A DNA stretch of 60,505 bases from an uncultured Clostridia bacterium (GTDB lineage: Bacteria > Bacillota > Clostridia > Saccharofermentanales > Saccharofermentanaceae). Below the pieces are notes generated by a model that was not told where the DNA came from, searched no databases, and saw nothing but the letters and a program-made list of their open reading frames with translations. The DNA is taken from NCBI GenBank assembly GCA_947303255.1, contig CAMYXL010000008.1, positions 1 to 60,505 on the forward strand, in the 5' to 3' direction. A program made the position numbers and the translations under genes. Position 1 is the first letter of the stretch. Every line of letters begins with the position of its first letter. This document shows, in pieces, positions 40,325 through 48,865 of this stretch.

Positions 40325-41362
40325 TTATCTGACGCTGATGTCACCTGATGAAGTTGAGACATTTAATGTTGTTCCGTCTTTTGCCTGATCAACATCGATG
40401 TCTCCGGAGTTTGTGCTTGTAAGTACCAGGAAACTGGATGATTTGCCGGTTACATCTCCGCTTGAAGTCTTGATGGAACTTTCTGATGCCAAAGTAAGAT
40501 CCGTGAATGCAAATTCTCCGCTGGAAGATACAGAATCGAGACTGTCGGCAGATACATTATCAAGATAGATATCACCGCTTGTTGAAGAGAGTTTTATGTT
40601 CTCTGTAACATCAATGTTTGTCAGTTTAATGTCGCCTGATGAAACTTCTGTCTGGATTTTGGTTCCCTTGATATCGGAAAGAGCTGTTTCGCCGCTTGAT
40701 GTAGATGTGCTTATTGATGCATTGTCGATATTCATAAGTGTTATGCTTCCGCTTGAAGCTACAACGCTTAAGTTTGTCGGATCCATATCATCGATGCGGA
40801 TATCTCCGCTTGTAGTCTTGATGTCTGCATTATCGGTTACCTTGGAGTTGAACACTATATCTCCGCTTGAGAGCTTAACGGTCGTGTTTCCGAATGTAAG
40901 TGCTGCATCGGTATTAACATCGGAACTGGATGCGTTAATAGTAAGATCCTGATATTCATCTTCAGGAAGAAGGACGATTACCTTAGGACCTTCATTTATA
41001 CCGAAACTGACTGTGACATTCTGATACCATTTTTTGATCTGATCTTTGAGGTTAACGGAGATCTCGAGTGAGTCACCGTTAACGCTTACTGTGTGCTTGT
41101 GGTTCTCGTTGTCATATACCGTTACGTGAGTATTGGAATCTGATGACTTTCCGATCTGGATGTCATGTGATGACTCCTTGATGGTGATGTTATTGATGTC
41201 GTCAGAAAAGTCGTAATTGACTATGTCATATTTCTCAGTCTGGCCGTTGAATACCGTTCCGTTGAAACCTCCGCCGATTGCAGCTGCGAGAGCTGTTACA
41301 CCGAATCCGAGAACGACAAGTGCGCCGCCTGAAATAAGTAAGACCTTTGTAAATGCTTTCAT
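40325..41362 (-). CDS. DUF4097-type beta-strand repeat (adhesin-like) protein
   Basis: 345 residues. An N-terminal membrane segment (about 7-28) acts as anchor or signal. The rest is a regular right-handed beta-solenoid of about 20-residue rungs of the type SSGDIxLxNxxxxxxIxxxT (TTSGDIRIDD, ASSGSITLMN, TSSGETALSD, VSSGDIKLTN, TSGDIYLDN, SSGEFAFTD). This is the DUF4097/putative-adhesin fold. It is the third gene of padR-DUF1700-DUF4097, a common Firmicutes cassette thought to respond to envelope state. Confidence 0.9.
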   Translation of the reverse strand: MKAFTKVLLISGGALVVLGFGVTALAAAIGGGFNGTVFNGQTEKYDIVNYDFSDDINNITIKESSHDIQIGKSSDSNTHVTVYDNENHKHTVSVNGDSLEISVNLKDQIKKWYQNVTVSFGINEGPKVIVLLPEDEYQDLTINASSSDVNTDAALTFGNTTVKLSSGDIVFNSKVTDNADIKTTSGDIRIDDMDPTNLSVVASSGSITLMNIDNASISTSTSSGETALSDIKGTKIQTEVSSGDIKLTNIDVTENIKLSSTSGDIYLDNVSADSLDSVSSSGEFAFTDLTLASESSIKTSSGDVTGKSSSFLVLTSTNSGDIDVDQAKDGTTLNVSTSSGDISVR

Positions 41363-41363
41363 A

Positions 41364-41990
41364 TTAATTTACCTCTGTATTGATTTCTGTTTTCTTTGCC
41401 TTGTTTCCGATGAGCTTTCTCTTGACCCATCTGATGAACTTTGCGATCAATTCCCAAAGTCCTGTGACTGCTGCCTTAACAGGTACTACCAGGAGTACTC
41501 CGATACCGAGCATCATGATGCAGATGCCGATAACTGCGAGAGCCTGTGCACCGCCGCCTGAGAAGAGCTGTGCTATGCCTGCGACTATGCCTGTGAGTGA
41601 ACCGAGGATGATTCCGAGTACGAAGCAGATGATCGTGAGCATTACGAAGAAGATAACTAGTATTACCCACAGGAACATCATTAGAAGCCATGCACCTATG
41701 ATTATCCAAAGCGGTGATCCGATTATGATCAAGGCTATCTCCCAACCCTTAAGGGTCCTTTGCGGCTTTGCCTTTGCTGTGATGAGCTTCGGGATCGATG
41801 AATCCATTAAGATCTTCTCTGCGATCTCTTCAGGAGTTCCTACAGCGTTTATTGCCTGTTCTTCAGTAAGTCCGTCTTCGATCCTGTCTTCGATCGCTTC
41901 CTCGTAGTATTCGATCGCGCTGTTTATATCTTTCTCCGGAAGACCCGCCAGCTTGGAACGGATGCTGTCCAAATATTCTTTTTTATTCAT
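41364..41990 (-). CDS. DUF1700 membrane protein
   Basis: 208 residues. The N-terminal cytoplasmic helices MNKKEYLDSIRSKLAGLPEKDINSAIEYYEEAIEDRIEDG match DUF1700/HAAS (PadR-associated), followed by EEQAINAVGTPEEIAEKIL. Four membrane helices follow (about 83-180) and a basic tail. HAAS-type proteins are thought to signal to their PadR partner. The ATG overlaps the padR stop by eight bases. Confidence 0.92.
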   Translation of the reverse strand: MNKKEYLDSIRSKLAGLPEKDINSAIEYYEEAIEDRIEDGLTEEQAINAVGTPEEIAEKILMDSSIPKLITAKAKPQRTLKGWEIALIIIGSPLWIIIGAWLLMMFLWVILVIFFVMLTIICFVLGIILGSLTGIVAGIAQLFSGGGAQALAVIGICIMMLGIGVLLVVPVKAAVTGLWELIAKFIRWVKRKLIGNKAKKTEINTEVN

Positions 41991-42303
41991 TGTCTTTACC
42001 CTCCCTGACAACATACTCGTAGATCTCCATGATCTCTTTCCATTCTTCTGCAAAGTCTTGAAGCTTCTTCTTACCGGCGTCAGTCAAATGATAATATTTT
42101 CGAAGTCTTCCGTTATGCTCTGCAGATCTTACTGTCAAACACCCGGCTTCTTCCAGACGTCTCAGGATTGGGTAGAGCGTTGACTCTGATATGGTCATAT
42201 ATGGTTTGATATCCTTGATGATCTTGTATCCGTATGAGTCTTCGCCTTTGATGGCGGCCAGTACAAGGATATCGAGTAATCCGCGTTTCATTTGTGTATC
42301 CAT
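41983..42303 (-). CDS. PadR-family transcriptional regulator
   Basis: 106-residue winged-helix repressor: MKRGLLDILVLAAIKGEDSYGYKIIKDI, then ISESTLYPILRRLEEAGCL (recognition helix) and RKYYHLTDAGKKKL (wing), plus a short dimerisation helix. The start MDTQMKR at 42303 has AGGAGGT eight bases before it; a longer in-frame start would overlap its own promoter. The dyad in its promoter is the probable autoregulatory operator, and a near-copy lies before the CPBP protease gene. Confidence 0.95.
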   Translation of the reverse strand: MDTQMKRGLLDILVLAAIKGEDSYGYKIIKDIKPYMTISESTLYPILRRLEEAGCLTVRSAEHNGRLRKYYHLTDAGKKKLQDFAEEWKEIMEIYEYVVREGKDNE

Positions 42304-42325
42304 GTCGATTACCTCCTTCTGCGAT

Positions 42326-42356
42326 ATACTATGCCACGCGAGGTATATCGTGTCAA
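42326..42356 (-). promoter_or_regulatory. Promoter/operator of the padR operon
   Basis: Minus strand: TTGACA (42356-42351), 17 bases, CATAGT (42333-42328). The dyad GATATAC...GTATATC overlaps spacer and -10. The central 21 bases are identical to 6737-6757. Confidence 0.78.
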
Positions 42357-42443
42357 GGGGTATTTTGAAGTTTTTCATGAACTTTTTGTTACGCCCCGAA
42401 AGCGCTATAATGTTGGTAATTATTTAGGCAATAAGGGATGTAT

Positions 42444-43244
42444 ATGGAACAGAAAAATTTTCTCTTTGGCGGTATTTTTCGAAAAGGATTAGCCTTGGTA
42501 TCCTCCTTGGCGATACTTTTGTCATGCGCATCATGTTCCTTCTCGAAAAAGACCTCCGGCGACGAGACTAAGGAAAACACCAAAGAGACCGAAGAGACCA
42601 AAGACCCGCGGGTTCCTGACTATCATCCGTCAGACGATCCGGTCTATGAGATGAAGACTTTTAAATGGTATTCCGACAGCTGCCAAGATCCGTTCAGCGT
42701 GACACTCAATATCGATGTGGACATGTATGAACACTACTGTCAGGTGAAAAGGACTTTCACCATCTTCGGCGGTCACATGGCGGTCTACATCAACGACGAA
42801 AACAACAAAGCTCTCATGGAAGAGATCGCTTCCCAGATCAAAGAGCAGTGCGACGACTACGGCTACGACGAAGACCAGGCGATCATCGAAGCCATCAACT
42901 TCGTTCAGAGCATCCCGTACGAACTCGACATCGATTCAAAAGGGGAGGAGGATTACTCCAAATACCCGATCGAGACTTTGTACGAGAATAACGGCGACTG
43001 TGAAGATTCGAGCATGCTCCTTGCTGGTATCCTCAAAGCTATGGATTACGACGTTGTGTTCTTCTGGTACTTAAGCGGTCATATGGCAGTCGGCGTCAAG
43101 GTCGACGGAATGGATGAGGGCAAGTATTTCGAATACGAAGGCGAGAAATATTTCTATATAGAGACCACCGGAACAGGCTGGGAGATCGGTGAGGAGCCCT
43201 TCGGCAATGATGTCGTTTATGTTATTTCCGCTGATCCTGAGTAA
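42444..43244 (+). CDS. Transglutaminase-like lipoprotein
   Basis: 266 residues. The signal peptide ends at a lipobox (Cys28, or Cys31) and is followed by a Glu/Lys/Thr-rich linker. The C-terminal domain has Cys186 in YENNGDCEDSSMLLAGIL, His213 in LSGHMAVGVKV and Glu240 in YFYIETTGTGW. This is the Cys-His-acid order of the bacterial transglutaminase-like cysteine peptidase fold. It would act on the outer membrane face, perhaps on peptidoglycan or surface protein. The ATG at 42444 was preferred over that at 42438, which touches the AAGGGA ribosome binding site. It heads a three-gene run with a GT-C-like protein and a CE4 deacetylase. Confidence 0.82.
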   Translation: MEQKNFLFGGIFRKGLALVSSLAILLSCASCSFSKKTSGDETKENTKETEETKDPRVPDYHPSDDPVYEMKTFKWYSDSCQDPFSVTLNIDVDMYEHYCQVKRTFTIFGGHMAVYINDENNKALMEEIASQIKEQCDDYGYDEDQAIIEAINFVQSIPYELDIDSKGEEDYSKYPIETLYENNGDCEDSSMLLAGILKAMDYDVVFFWYLSGHMAVGVKVDGMDEGKYFEYEGEKYFYIETTGTGWEIGEEPFGNDVVYVISADPE

Positions 43245-43278
43245 TATGCTATAATGCATTGAACCTTAAGGAGGCACT

Positions 43279-45717
43279 ATGGTGATCGGATTTCTATTGC
43301 TCATGACTTTGGCGCTGTTTATCTACAGCGCATCTTTATTGCTCAAGAAAAGGAGCCTTATCGAATCGATCGTTATCGGTTCATCTGTCTTCTTTGCTTG
43401 CCACGTAATAGTGAGCTATGTATTCTTCTTATTTGATGCTTATACGCCTGTCAACAACGCACTGGCTGTCCTCGGCGTCGGATTTTTGGGAACCGGCATC
43501 GTGATCCTTCGTAAAAGAAGCATCAAGCCTGAAGTTACTACCCACCTTAAGGACTTTATTATTCCGCTCATCATTATTTTGATCCTTCTCCCGTTTACCG
43601 TTGTTAAGAACCAGTACTACGGCCTCGGACAGGACGAGGGAGGATATCAGACTCAGGCTATCATGTTCATGAACAATGATACCGAGAAGATCCATAAATT
43701 CTACGAATACTACACGATCCCTGAAGCCTACAAATCAGAGTTCATATCTGACGTCAACGACCTGATCGGAATGGATTCCGCAGGCGATCTTCAGGACCGC
43801 CCTGAAAGATACGTTCACGGCATCCCGACTTATTCAGCGATCCTTGCTTCATGGGGAAGTGTTTTCGGATATAAGAACATGCAGGGCGTAATGAGCGTAC
43901 TTTACGTACTGTCGGTCATGATGGTCTACTTCTGCGCCAGGAACCTTCGAATGGACAGGCTGTCGAGATATCTCGCGATGTTCGTGTACGGCTTCGTTCC
44001 GGCGGTCATCTGGGTTTCCAAATCAGCACTGACAGAAGGCGTTACGGCGCTTCTCATCTTACTGTTCGTTTACCTTGTCACTAACGGCAAGAACCGCCTC
44101 TGGTCGCTTCTTCCGGTTGTGGCATTCGGGTGCTTTCACATGTCGTTCTTCTCCATGCTTCCTATGTTCATCGGAGTCTACGGCATATTCTATTTCTTCA
44201 GCAGAGACAGAAGAGACATCCTGTCGATGGCATTGATCCCGCCGCTTGGCATCATCAGCTATCTTACGATGGTAGAGATCCAGCCGACATACACCATCGA
44301 GAACTACATGAAGCTTTTCCGTAAGCTTCTCGGACATAACGTCCCTGATCTCGATCTCGCGGTCATCATCGTGCTTCTCATCTACGTCATCTTGATCGTC
44401 CTTTTCATCTTTATCCTCAGATTCTCGAAAAAGCCATCTCTGGAGAAAGTGCGTGACCACAAATACTTCGGTCATATCCTAAGGATTCTTATCGTTCTTC
44501 CGGTACTTCTGGTGATCTATAACTTCTTCAGCAGCGGCATCCCGGCTAAGAGGGAACTTCTCGGCATGGCCCAGAGCTCATCATTCTGGCTCTTTATCGC
44601 AGGCGCGGGAATCCTTACATCTCTTATCGCTGCAGTGATGTTCATGTATAAGCCGGGCAAGATTTTCGAGAGCGAGAGCTCCGCAGCCGTAGCGATCATG
44701 TTCTTCTACGGAGTCCTCATCTACTCTGCAGTGATCAACAAAGAGATCACGGCTCTTTACTACAACTCCAGATATCTCGTTCCTTACATGGCACTCGCGG
44801 TACTCTTCGTCATGTTCATGATCAAGGACGTAAAGAAATACATCGTACTTCCTGCGGCAGCCATCAGTCTTTGCATCTTCATTCCTGTCAATCTTAATCT
44901 TCTCGAAAACTATGACGACACGATGATGGAATGGAACACAATCGAGGACATCACTTCCATGATCAGATCCGAAGACCGTGTCATCGTCATGGATTCACTT
45001 GAAAGGCAGATGTGGATCCCCGTAAAACAGCTTACAGGCGCGAGCGTCTATCCTGTCTTCGTCGATAACCTCTACGCTGAAGCAGAGGGCATGGCAGCAG
45101 GCTACGGTAACGTCTACATCATAAGCGACCGTCCGATCTACGAAGACGATTACATGAGAGAATTAAGCCTCGTCTATCACGACACTTATAAGTGCGTCGG
45201 CGACAACCATCCGACCGTTTGTCCGATCACTTTGTATCCGTGGGAATTCGATGAATTCGAAGACGAGATCTACGTATACAAATATACACATCAGGACGTT
45301 AAGGAATATCCGATCTTAAGCTGCTACAAGTACTATGAAGGCCTTACGGGCTACGAGCACGACTACTCATGGACAGGCGAGGACGAAGTTGTCCTTAACT
45401 GTACTCTCTACAAAGATAACTACTTCATGACAGTCGAACTTAACGACCTTATTCCGTTCGATTCAATCATTAACGGAACCATCGACGTAGAGATCTACGC
45501 CAACGACAATTACGTCGGAAAGGCGACCATCAGCGCATTTGAAAACAGGACCAACTTTGTGGCTTACCTCTCTTCAGAATACCTGGAGGACGGCACCAAC
45601 AAGATCACATTTAAGTCCAACACCTGGCCGGCATCGATCAACAATCCTGAAGACGACCGCCAGCTCGGTTTCGCGATCAAGAATATCATTTTCGAATCGG
45701 AGGTAAAGAATCAATGA
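43279..45717 (+). CDS. GT-C-type membrane glycosyltransferase-like protein
   Basis: 812 residues with about 13 membrane segments up to about residue 560, then an extracellular C-terminal beta-rich domain. The first large outside loop holds YYGLGQDEGGYQTQAIMFMNND, with the Asp-Glu pair where GT-C glycosyltransferases carry the catalytic acid. A second conserved stretch is VWVSKSALTEGVTALLILLFVYL. GT-C enzymes move sugars from polyprenyl-phosphate donors to surface acceptors; the acceptor is unknown. AAGGAGG lies six bases before the GTG/ATG region. The stop overlaps the CE4 start (ATGA). Confidence 0.8.
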   Translation: MVIGFLLLMTLALFIYSASLLLKKRSLIESIVIGSSVFFACHVIVSYVFFLFDAYTPVNNALAVLGVGFLGTGIVILRKRSIKPEVTTHLKDFIIPLIIILILLPFTVVKNQYYGLGQDEGGYQTQAIMFMNNDTEKIHKFYEYYTIPEAYKSEFISDVNDLIGMDSAGDLQDRPERYVHGIPTYSAILASWGSVFGYKNMQGVMSVLYVLSVMMVYFCARNLRMDRLSRYLAMFVYGFVPAVIWVSKSALTEGVTALLILLFVYLVTNGKNRLWSLLPVVAFGCFHMSFFSMLPMFIGVYGIFYFFSRDRRDILSMALIPPLGIISYLTMVEIQPTYTIENYMKLFRKLLGHNVPDLDLAVIIVLLIYVILIVLFIFILRFSKKPSLEKVRDHKYFGHILRILIVLPVLLVIYNFFSSGIPAKRELLGMAQSSSFWLFIAGAGILTSLIAAVMFMYKPGKIFESESSAAVAIMFFYGVLIYSAVINKEITALYYNSRYLVPYMALAVLFVMFMIKDVKKYIVLPAAAISLCIFIPVNLNLLENYDDTMMEWNTIEDITSMIRSEDRVIVMDSLERQMWIPVKQLTGASVYPVFVDNLYAEAEGMAAGYGNVYIISDRPIYEDDYMRELSLVYHDTYKCVGDNHPTVCPITLYPWEFDEFEDEIYVYKYTHQDVKEYPILSCYKYYEGLTGYEHDYSWTGEDEVVLNCTLYKDNYFMTVELNDLIPFDSIINGTIDVEIYANDNYVGKATISAFENRTNFVAYLSSEYLEDGTNKITFKSNTWPASINNPEDDRQLGFAIKNIIFESEVKNQ

Positions 45718-46394
45718 TCAACGCAATACTTACAATAGACGATATGCCGCAGAACAACACCAGAGCCATCGTAGACTACCTTGTGTCGAAGAACATCAAG
45801 TGTGTCTTCTTCACGATCGGCGACCTTCTCGACAAGAACCCTGAGAACGCCATTTACGCCATCTCCAAGGGCTTTGTCATCGGCAACCACACATACACTC
45901 ATCCTAATCTCGACGACTTAACATACGATGAAGCAATTGCTGAGATCGAGAAGTGCGAGAAGTCCCTTAACGCAGTTTATGAGAAAGCAGGCGTAAAGCG
46001 TCCTGTTAAGCTTTTCCGTTTCCCGTATCTGGCAAACCGTAAGGACCTTAACGATTACCTCGTAAATAACGGCTTCAAAAAGGTCGACGACAGCAACGTC
46101 AAGAACCAGTGGTACATCGATTCCGGCTGGAAAGATGAGTGCCACGTAAGCTGCAGTTTTGACTGTGAGGAGTATCTCTTAAGACCGGGTAACGACAAGA
46201 CATTCGCATCCATCATGGACGCTATCGATGCCGAGTTCGGCAATAACCCGATCGATCAGGATCACATCATCCTCACTCATTCACACGATGAGACAGAAGA
46301 GATGGAGAGCGAATACTGGCGCAAGATCGTCGAGCGCATCGAAGCAAACGGTGCCAAGTTCATCGATCCTTCGTTTGTTGACCTTCACGCCTGA
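45714..46394 (+). CDS. Polysaccharide deacetylase (CE4/NodB fold), no signal peptide
   Basis: 226 residues. NodB motifs: TIDDMP (Asp9, Asp10; motif 1), GNHTYTHPNL (His59, His63; motif 2), RFPY (motif 3) and ILTHSHD (motif 5 His). There is no signal peptide or membrane helix, so it may act in the cytoplasm on a lipid-linked or nucleotide-linked precursor that the GT-C protein later uses; that link is inference. Translationally coupled to the preceding gene. Its last 35 bases overlap the 3' end of the opposing AraC gene. Confidence 0.88.
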   Translation: MINAILTIDDMPQNNTRAIVDYLVSKNIKCVFFTIGDLLDKNPENAIYAISKGFVIGNHTYTHPNLDDLTYDEAIAEIEKCEKSLNAVYEKAGVKRPVKLFRFPYLANRKDLNDYLVNNGFKKVDDSNVKNQWYIDSGWKDECHVSCSFDCEEYLLRPGNDKTFASIMDAIDAEFGNNPIDQDHIILTHSHDETEEMESEYWRKIVERIEANGAKFIDPSFVDLHA

Positions 46395-47148
46395 AACTGC
46401 TCGGTGTCCCTCCCGTAATCTTCGAAAACTGTCGGCAGAAATGCTCGGTACTCTTATAGCCGCATAATTCCGCGATCTCAGATATTGATCTCGAGGTATA
46501 TTTGAGCCTGTCTTTAGCAAGTTCGATCCTCGCGTTTATAACATCATCTATGCAGCTGACACCGAAAGTCTCTTTGTAAAGCGTCTGAAATCGCGTCCTT
46601 CCGAGATTTAATCTTCCGGCCATCGAATCAACGTTCCAGGAAAGCTCCGGGTGAAGCATCATATCACGTCTCAGTGCAACGAGTTCGTGGTGATACGGTT
46701 TGTTCAAAAGGTCAACATTATCATCCGACAATTTCGCGAAAAGAACCTTAAAAAGACAGAGCATCTCCGGATTATCTGTCTCTTTTTTTGCGTTGCTCTC
46801 CCATGCGATCAGCTTGAAAAGATTATGCACGAAATCAGGATCTGCAGGTGAGAAAGGAACATTGGTTATCGGAAAGCTTTCTATAAATTCCTCATCAGTA
46901 TCAAATCTGATCCAGTCATTTTTATACGGTTCATTCGGAAGTGAACTATAGTACTTACGATGTCCGGGAGTAAACAGTATTACGGACCTTGCGGGATATT
47001 GCCGAAGTTTGTTATCCACCCAGAACAGGGCAGGGGTATGAGTATATAGCATCTGATAACTGTCGAATCCTCTTCGTCCAAGATCCGTATCATAGACCAG
47101 TCCGTCATCGTGCTGATAACTGTAACCTGAATAAAGAACATTGATCAT
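46360..47148 (-). CDS. AraC-family transcriptional regulator
   Basis: 262 residues. The N-terminal half is a cupin-like ligand-sensing domain (YSGYSYQHDDGLVYDTDLGRRGFDSYQMLYTHTPALFWV). The C-terminal double helix-turn-helix (about 160-255) contains SVDSMAGRLNLGRTRFQTLYKETFG and ISEIAELCGYKSTEHFCRQFSKITGGTPSSFR, the AraC signature. GGGGGAT precedes the Met. Members often control sugar uptake and use. The 3' end overlaps the deacetylase gene by 35 bases; targets are unknown. Confidence 0.93.
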   Translation of the reverse strand: MINVLYSGYSYQHDDGLVYDTDLGRRGFDSYQMLYTHTPALFWVDNKLRQYPARSVILFTPGHRKYYSSLPNEPYKNDWIRFDTDEEFIESFPITNVPFSPADPDFVHNLFKLIAWESNAKKETDNPEMLCLFKVLFAKLSDDNVDLLNKPYHHELVALRRDMMLHPELSWNVDSMAGRLNLGRTRFQTLYKETFGVSCIDDVINARIELAKDRLKYTSRSISEIAELCGYKSTEHFCRQFSKITGGTPSSFRREGQQTKDR

Positions 47149-47335
47149 ACTTTTATCCCCCTTCGACTAATATGCACAAAAAAGCAACCCGTTAATTCGA
47201 TTTTGTACTACAAATTGTATTTTGTAAAGATAATGAGTGAACAATAAGTCAATTTCTGTGCATTATAGTTCATTGAGACGAACTATGTGTAATGTTAATG
47301 TGACCTTGCAAATAAAAGAAAGGATCCGAAGAATC

Positions 47336-48742
47336 ATGAGTGCTCTTGTACGTGACATGACAAAAGGAAATACCACCAAGCTCCTTCTGGAGTTTTCCTT
47401 GCCTATGCTCGTGGGAAACATTTTCCAGCAGCTCTATAATCTCGTCGACTCTGCGATCGTTGGCCGTTTTGTCGGTGCTGATGCTTTGGCTGCCGTTGGT
47501 TCGACCGGATCGCTTTCTTTTTTATTTTTCTCATTCTGCATCGGAGTAGCAAACGGCGGCGGAATCACAGCTTCCAAATATTTCGGTGCGAAAGATGAAC
47601 AAAGGGTCAAGAAGGTCATTGTAAACAGCGCTTATATGATGCTCGTCGCATCACTCCTCATGGCTCTATTGGGATTCGTTCTATCAGCCCCAATCCTTCG
47701 ACTCCTTGACACACCTAACAACATCATAAACATATCAACACAATACCTAAGGATCATGTGTTTGGGGATCCCGTTGATAGGAATGTACAATTACGCATCC
47801 GCTATGTTACGCGCATTGGGAGATTCTAAAACTCCGCTTATATTCCTATTTGTTTCTTGCGTTGTTAACATTGGCCTGGACCTGTTGTTCGTCTACGTTC
47901 TCGGAATGGGAGTATTCGGAGCTGCGATCGCAACATTGATCGCTCGGTTCCTTGCGGGAATCGGCTGTCTGATCTTCGCATATATCTTGAACGATTACTT
48001 TAAGATCTCCAGAGAATTTTTCTCTCCTGACCTCAAGATAATAAAAGAGTGTACGAGAATGGGTTCCATGCTCGCACTTCAGATGTCACTCATTGCAGTT
48101 TCATGTATCGCTTTGCAGCGTTATGTTAACGGATTTGGTTCAATGACTATCGCAGCTTTCACAGCTACGAGCAGGATCGAGCAGATAGTCCAGCAGCCAT
48201 ACGGCTCACTTGGAATGGCACTTTCAACCCATGCAGGTCAGAACCTCGGTGCACGCCAGCATAAGCGTATCAAAGAAGGTTTTTCCAAGGGCATGATCAT
48301 TATGGGTGTTTTCTCAATGATCGTTCTTCCTCTTGCACAGTTTGGCGGTGAGAGTGTAATGCATATCTTCGTTAAAGATCCGGAGATCATCGTTATGGGC
48401 GCCAAGGCATTGAGGATCACGAGCGTATTCTACTTCGCACTCGGAACCATCTATGTCTGCCGTGGTGTATTAAACGGTATCGGTGATGCAGGTTTTGCTC
48501 TCATCAACGGTGTTGTGGAAGTAGTAGGAAGAATCGGTTTCCCTCTCATGCTTAGCCTTTTCCCTATCATCGGAGTATGGGGCATCTGGATCTCAGCAGG
48601 TCTTACATGGCTCATAAGCGGAATCTTCGCACTTATCAGATATCTCATTAAAGTAAGAAGTGCAGGTTTTATAGTAGCTTCTTCTCCGGTTACACAGCCG
48701 ATCAAAAGGCACACACCTTGTTTAGCCAGCAAGTCTAAATAA
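47336..48742 (+). CDS. MATE-family efflux transporter
   Basis: 468 residues, 12 membrane segments. MTKGNTTKLLLEFSLPMLVGNIFQQLYNLVDSAIVGRFVGADALAAVG is the typical MATE start, and PYGSLGMALSTHAGQNLGARQHKRI the second-half counterpart. It differs from the pump at 22.4 kb and belongs to another subgroup. The ATG at 47336 has AAAGGA upstream; the longer in-frame start lacks a ribosome binding site. Possibly controlled by the divergent AraC regulator. Confidence 0.93.
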   Translation: MSALVRDMTKGNTTKLLLEFSLPMLVGNIFQQLYNLVDSAIVGRFVGADALAAVGSTGSLSFLFFSFCIGVANGGGITASKYFGAKDEQRVKKVIVNSAYMMLVASLLMALLGFVLSAPILRLLDTPNNIINISTQYLRIMCLGIPLIGMYNYASAMLRALGDSKTPLIFLFVSCVVNIGLDLLFVYVLGMGVFGAAIATLIARFLAGIGCLIFAYILNDYFKISREFFSPDLKIIKECTRMGSMLALQMSLIAVSCIALQRYVNGFGSMTIAAFTATSRIEQIVQQPYGSLGMALSTHAGQNLGARQHKRIKEGFSKGMIIMGVFSMIVLPLAQFGGESVMHIFVKDPEIIVMGAKALRITSVFYFALGTIYVCRGVLNGIGDAGFALINGVVEVVGRIGFPLMLSLFPIIGVWGIWISAGLTWLISGIFALIRYLIKVRSAGFIVASSPVTQPIKRHTPCLASKSK

Positions 48743-48777
48743 TTAAGTCAACTACAACTTTTTCATATAAGCACCCA

Positions 48778-48854
48778 TCTAGACCACTTATCGATTTCGA
48801 GAGTGGTTTTAGATTGCAAAAAAATAGGAGCATCCCGAAGGACGCTCCTAAATC
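48778..48854. repeat. 77-bp repeat copy A (3' tail of the first DUF4214 gene)
   Basis: Matches 50901-50977 at 70 of 77 positions. It contains an ACCACT/AGTGGT hairpin and the terminator of the DUF4214 gene ending at 48866. Confidence 0.9.
48818..48849 (-). terminator. Intrinsic terminator of the first DUF4214 gene
   Basis: Minus strand: AGGAGCGTCC-TTCG-GGATGCTCCT, a UUCG-capped stem, then ATTTTTTT. Confidence 0.92.
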
Positions 48855-48865
48855 AATCAATATAA

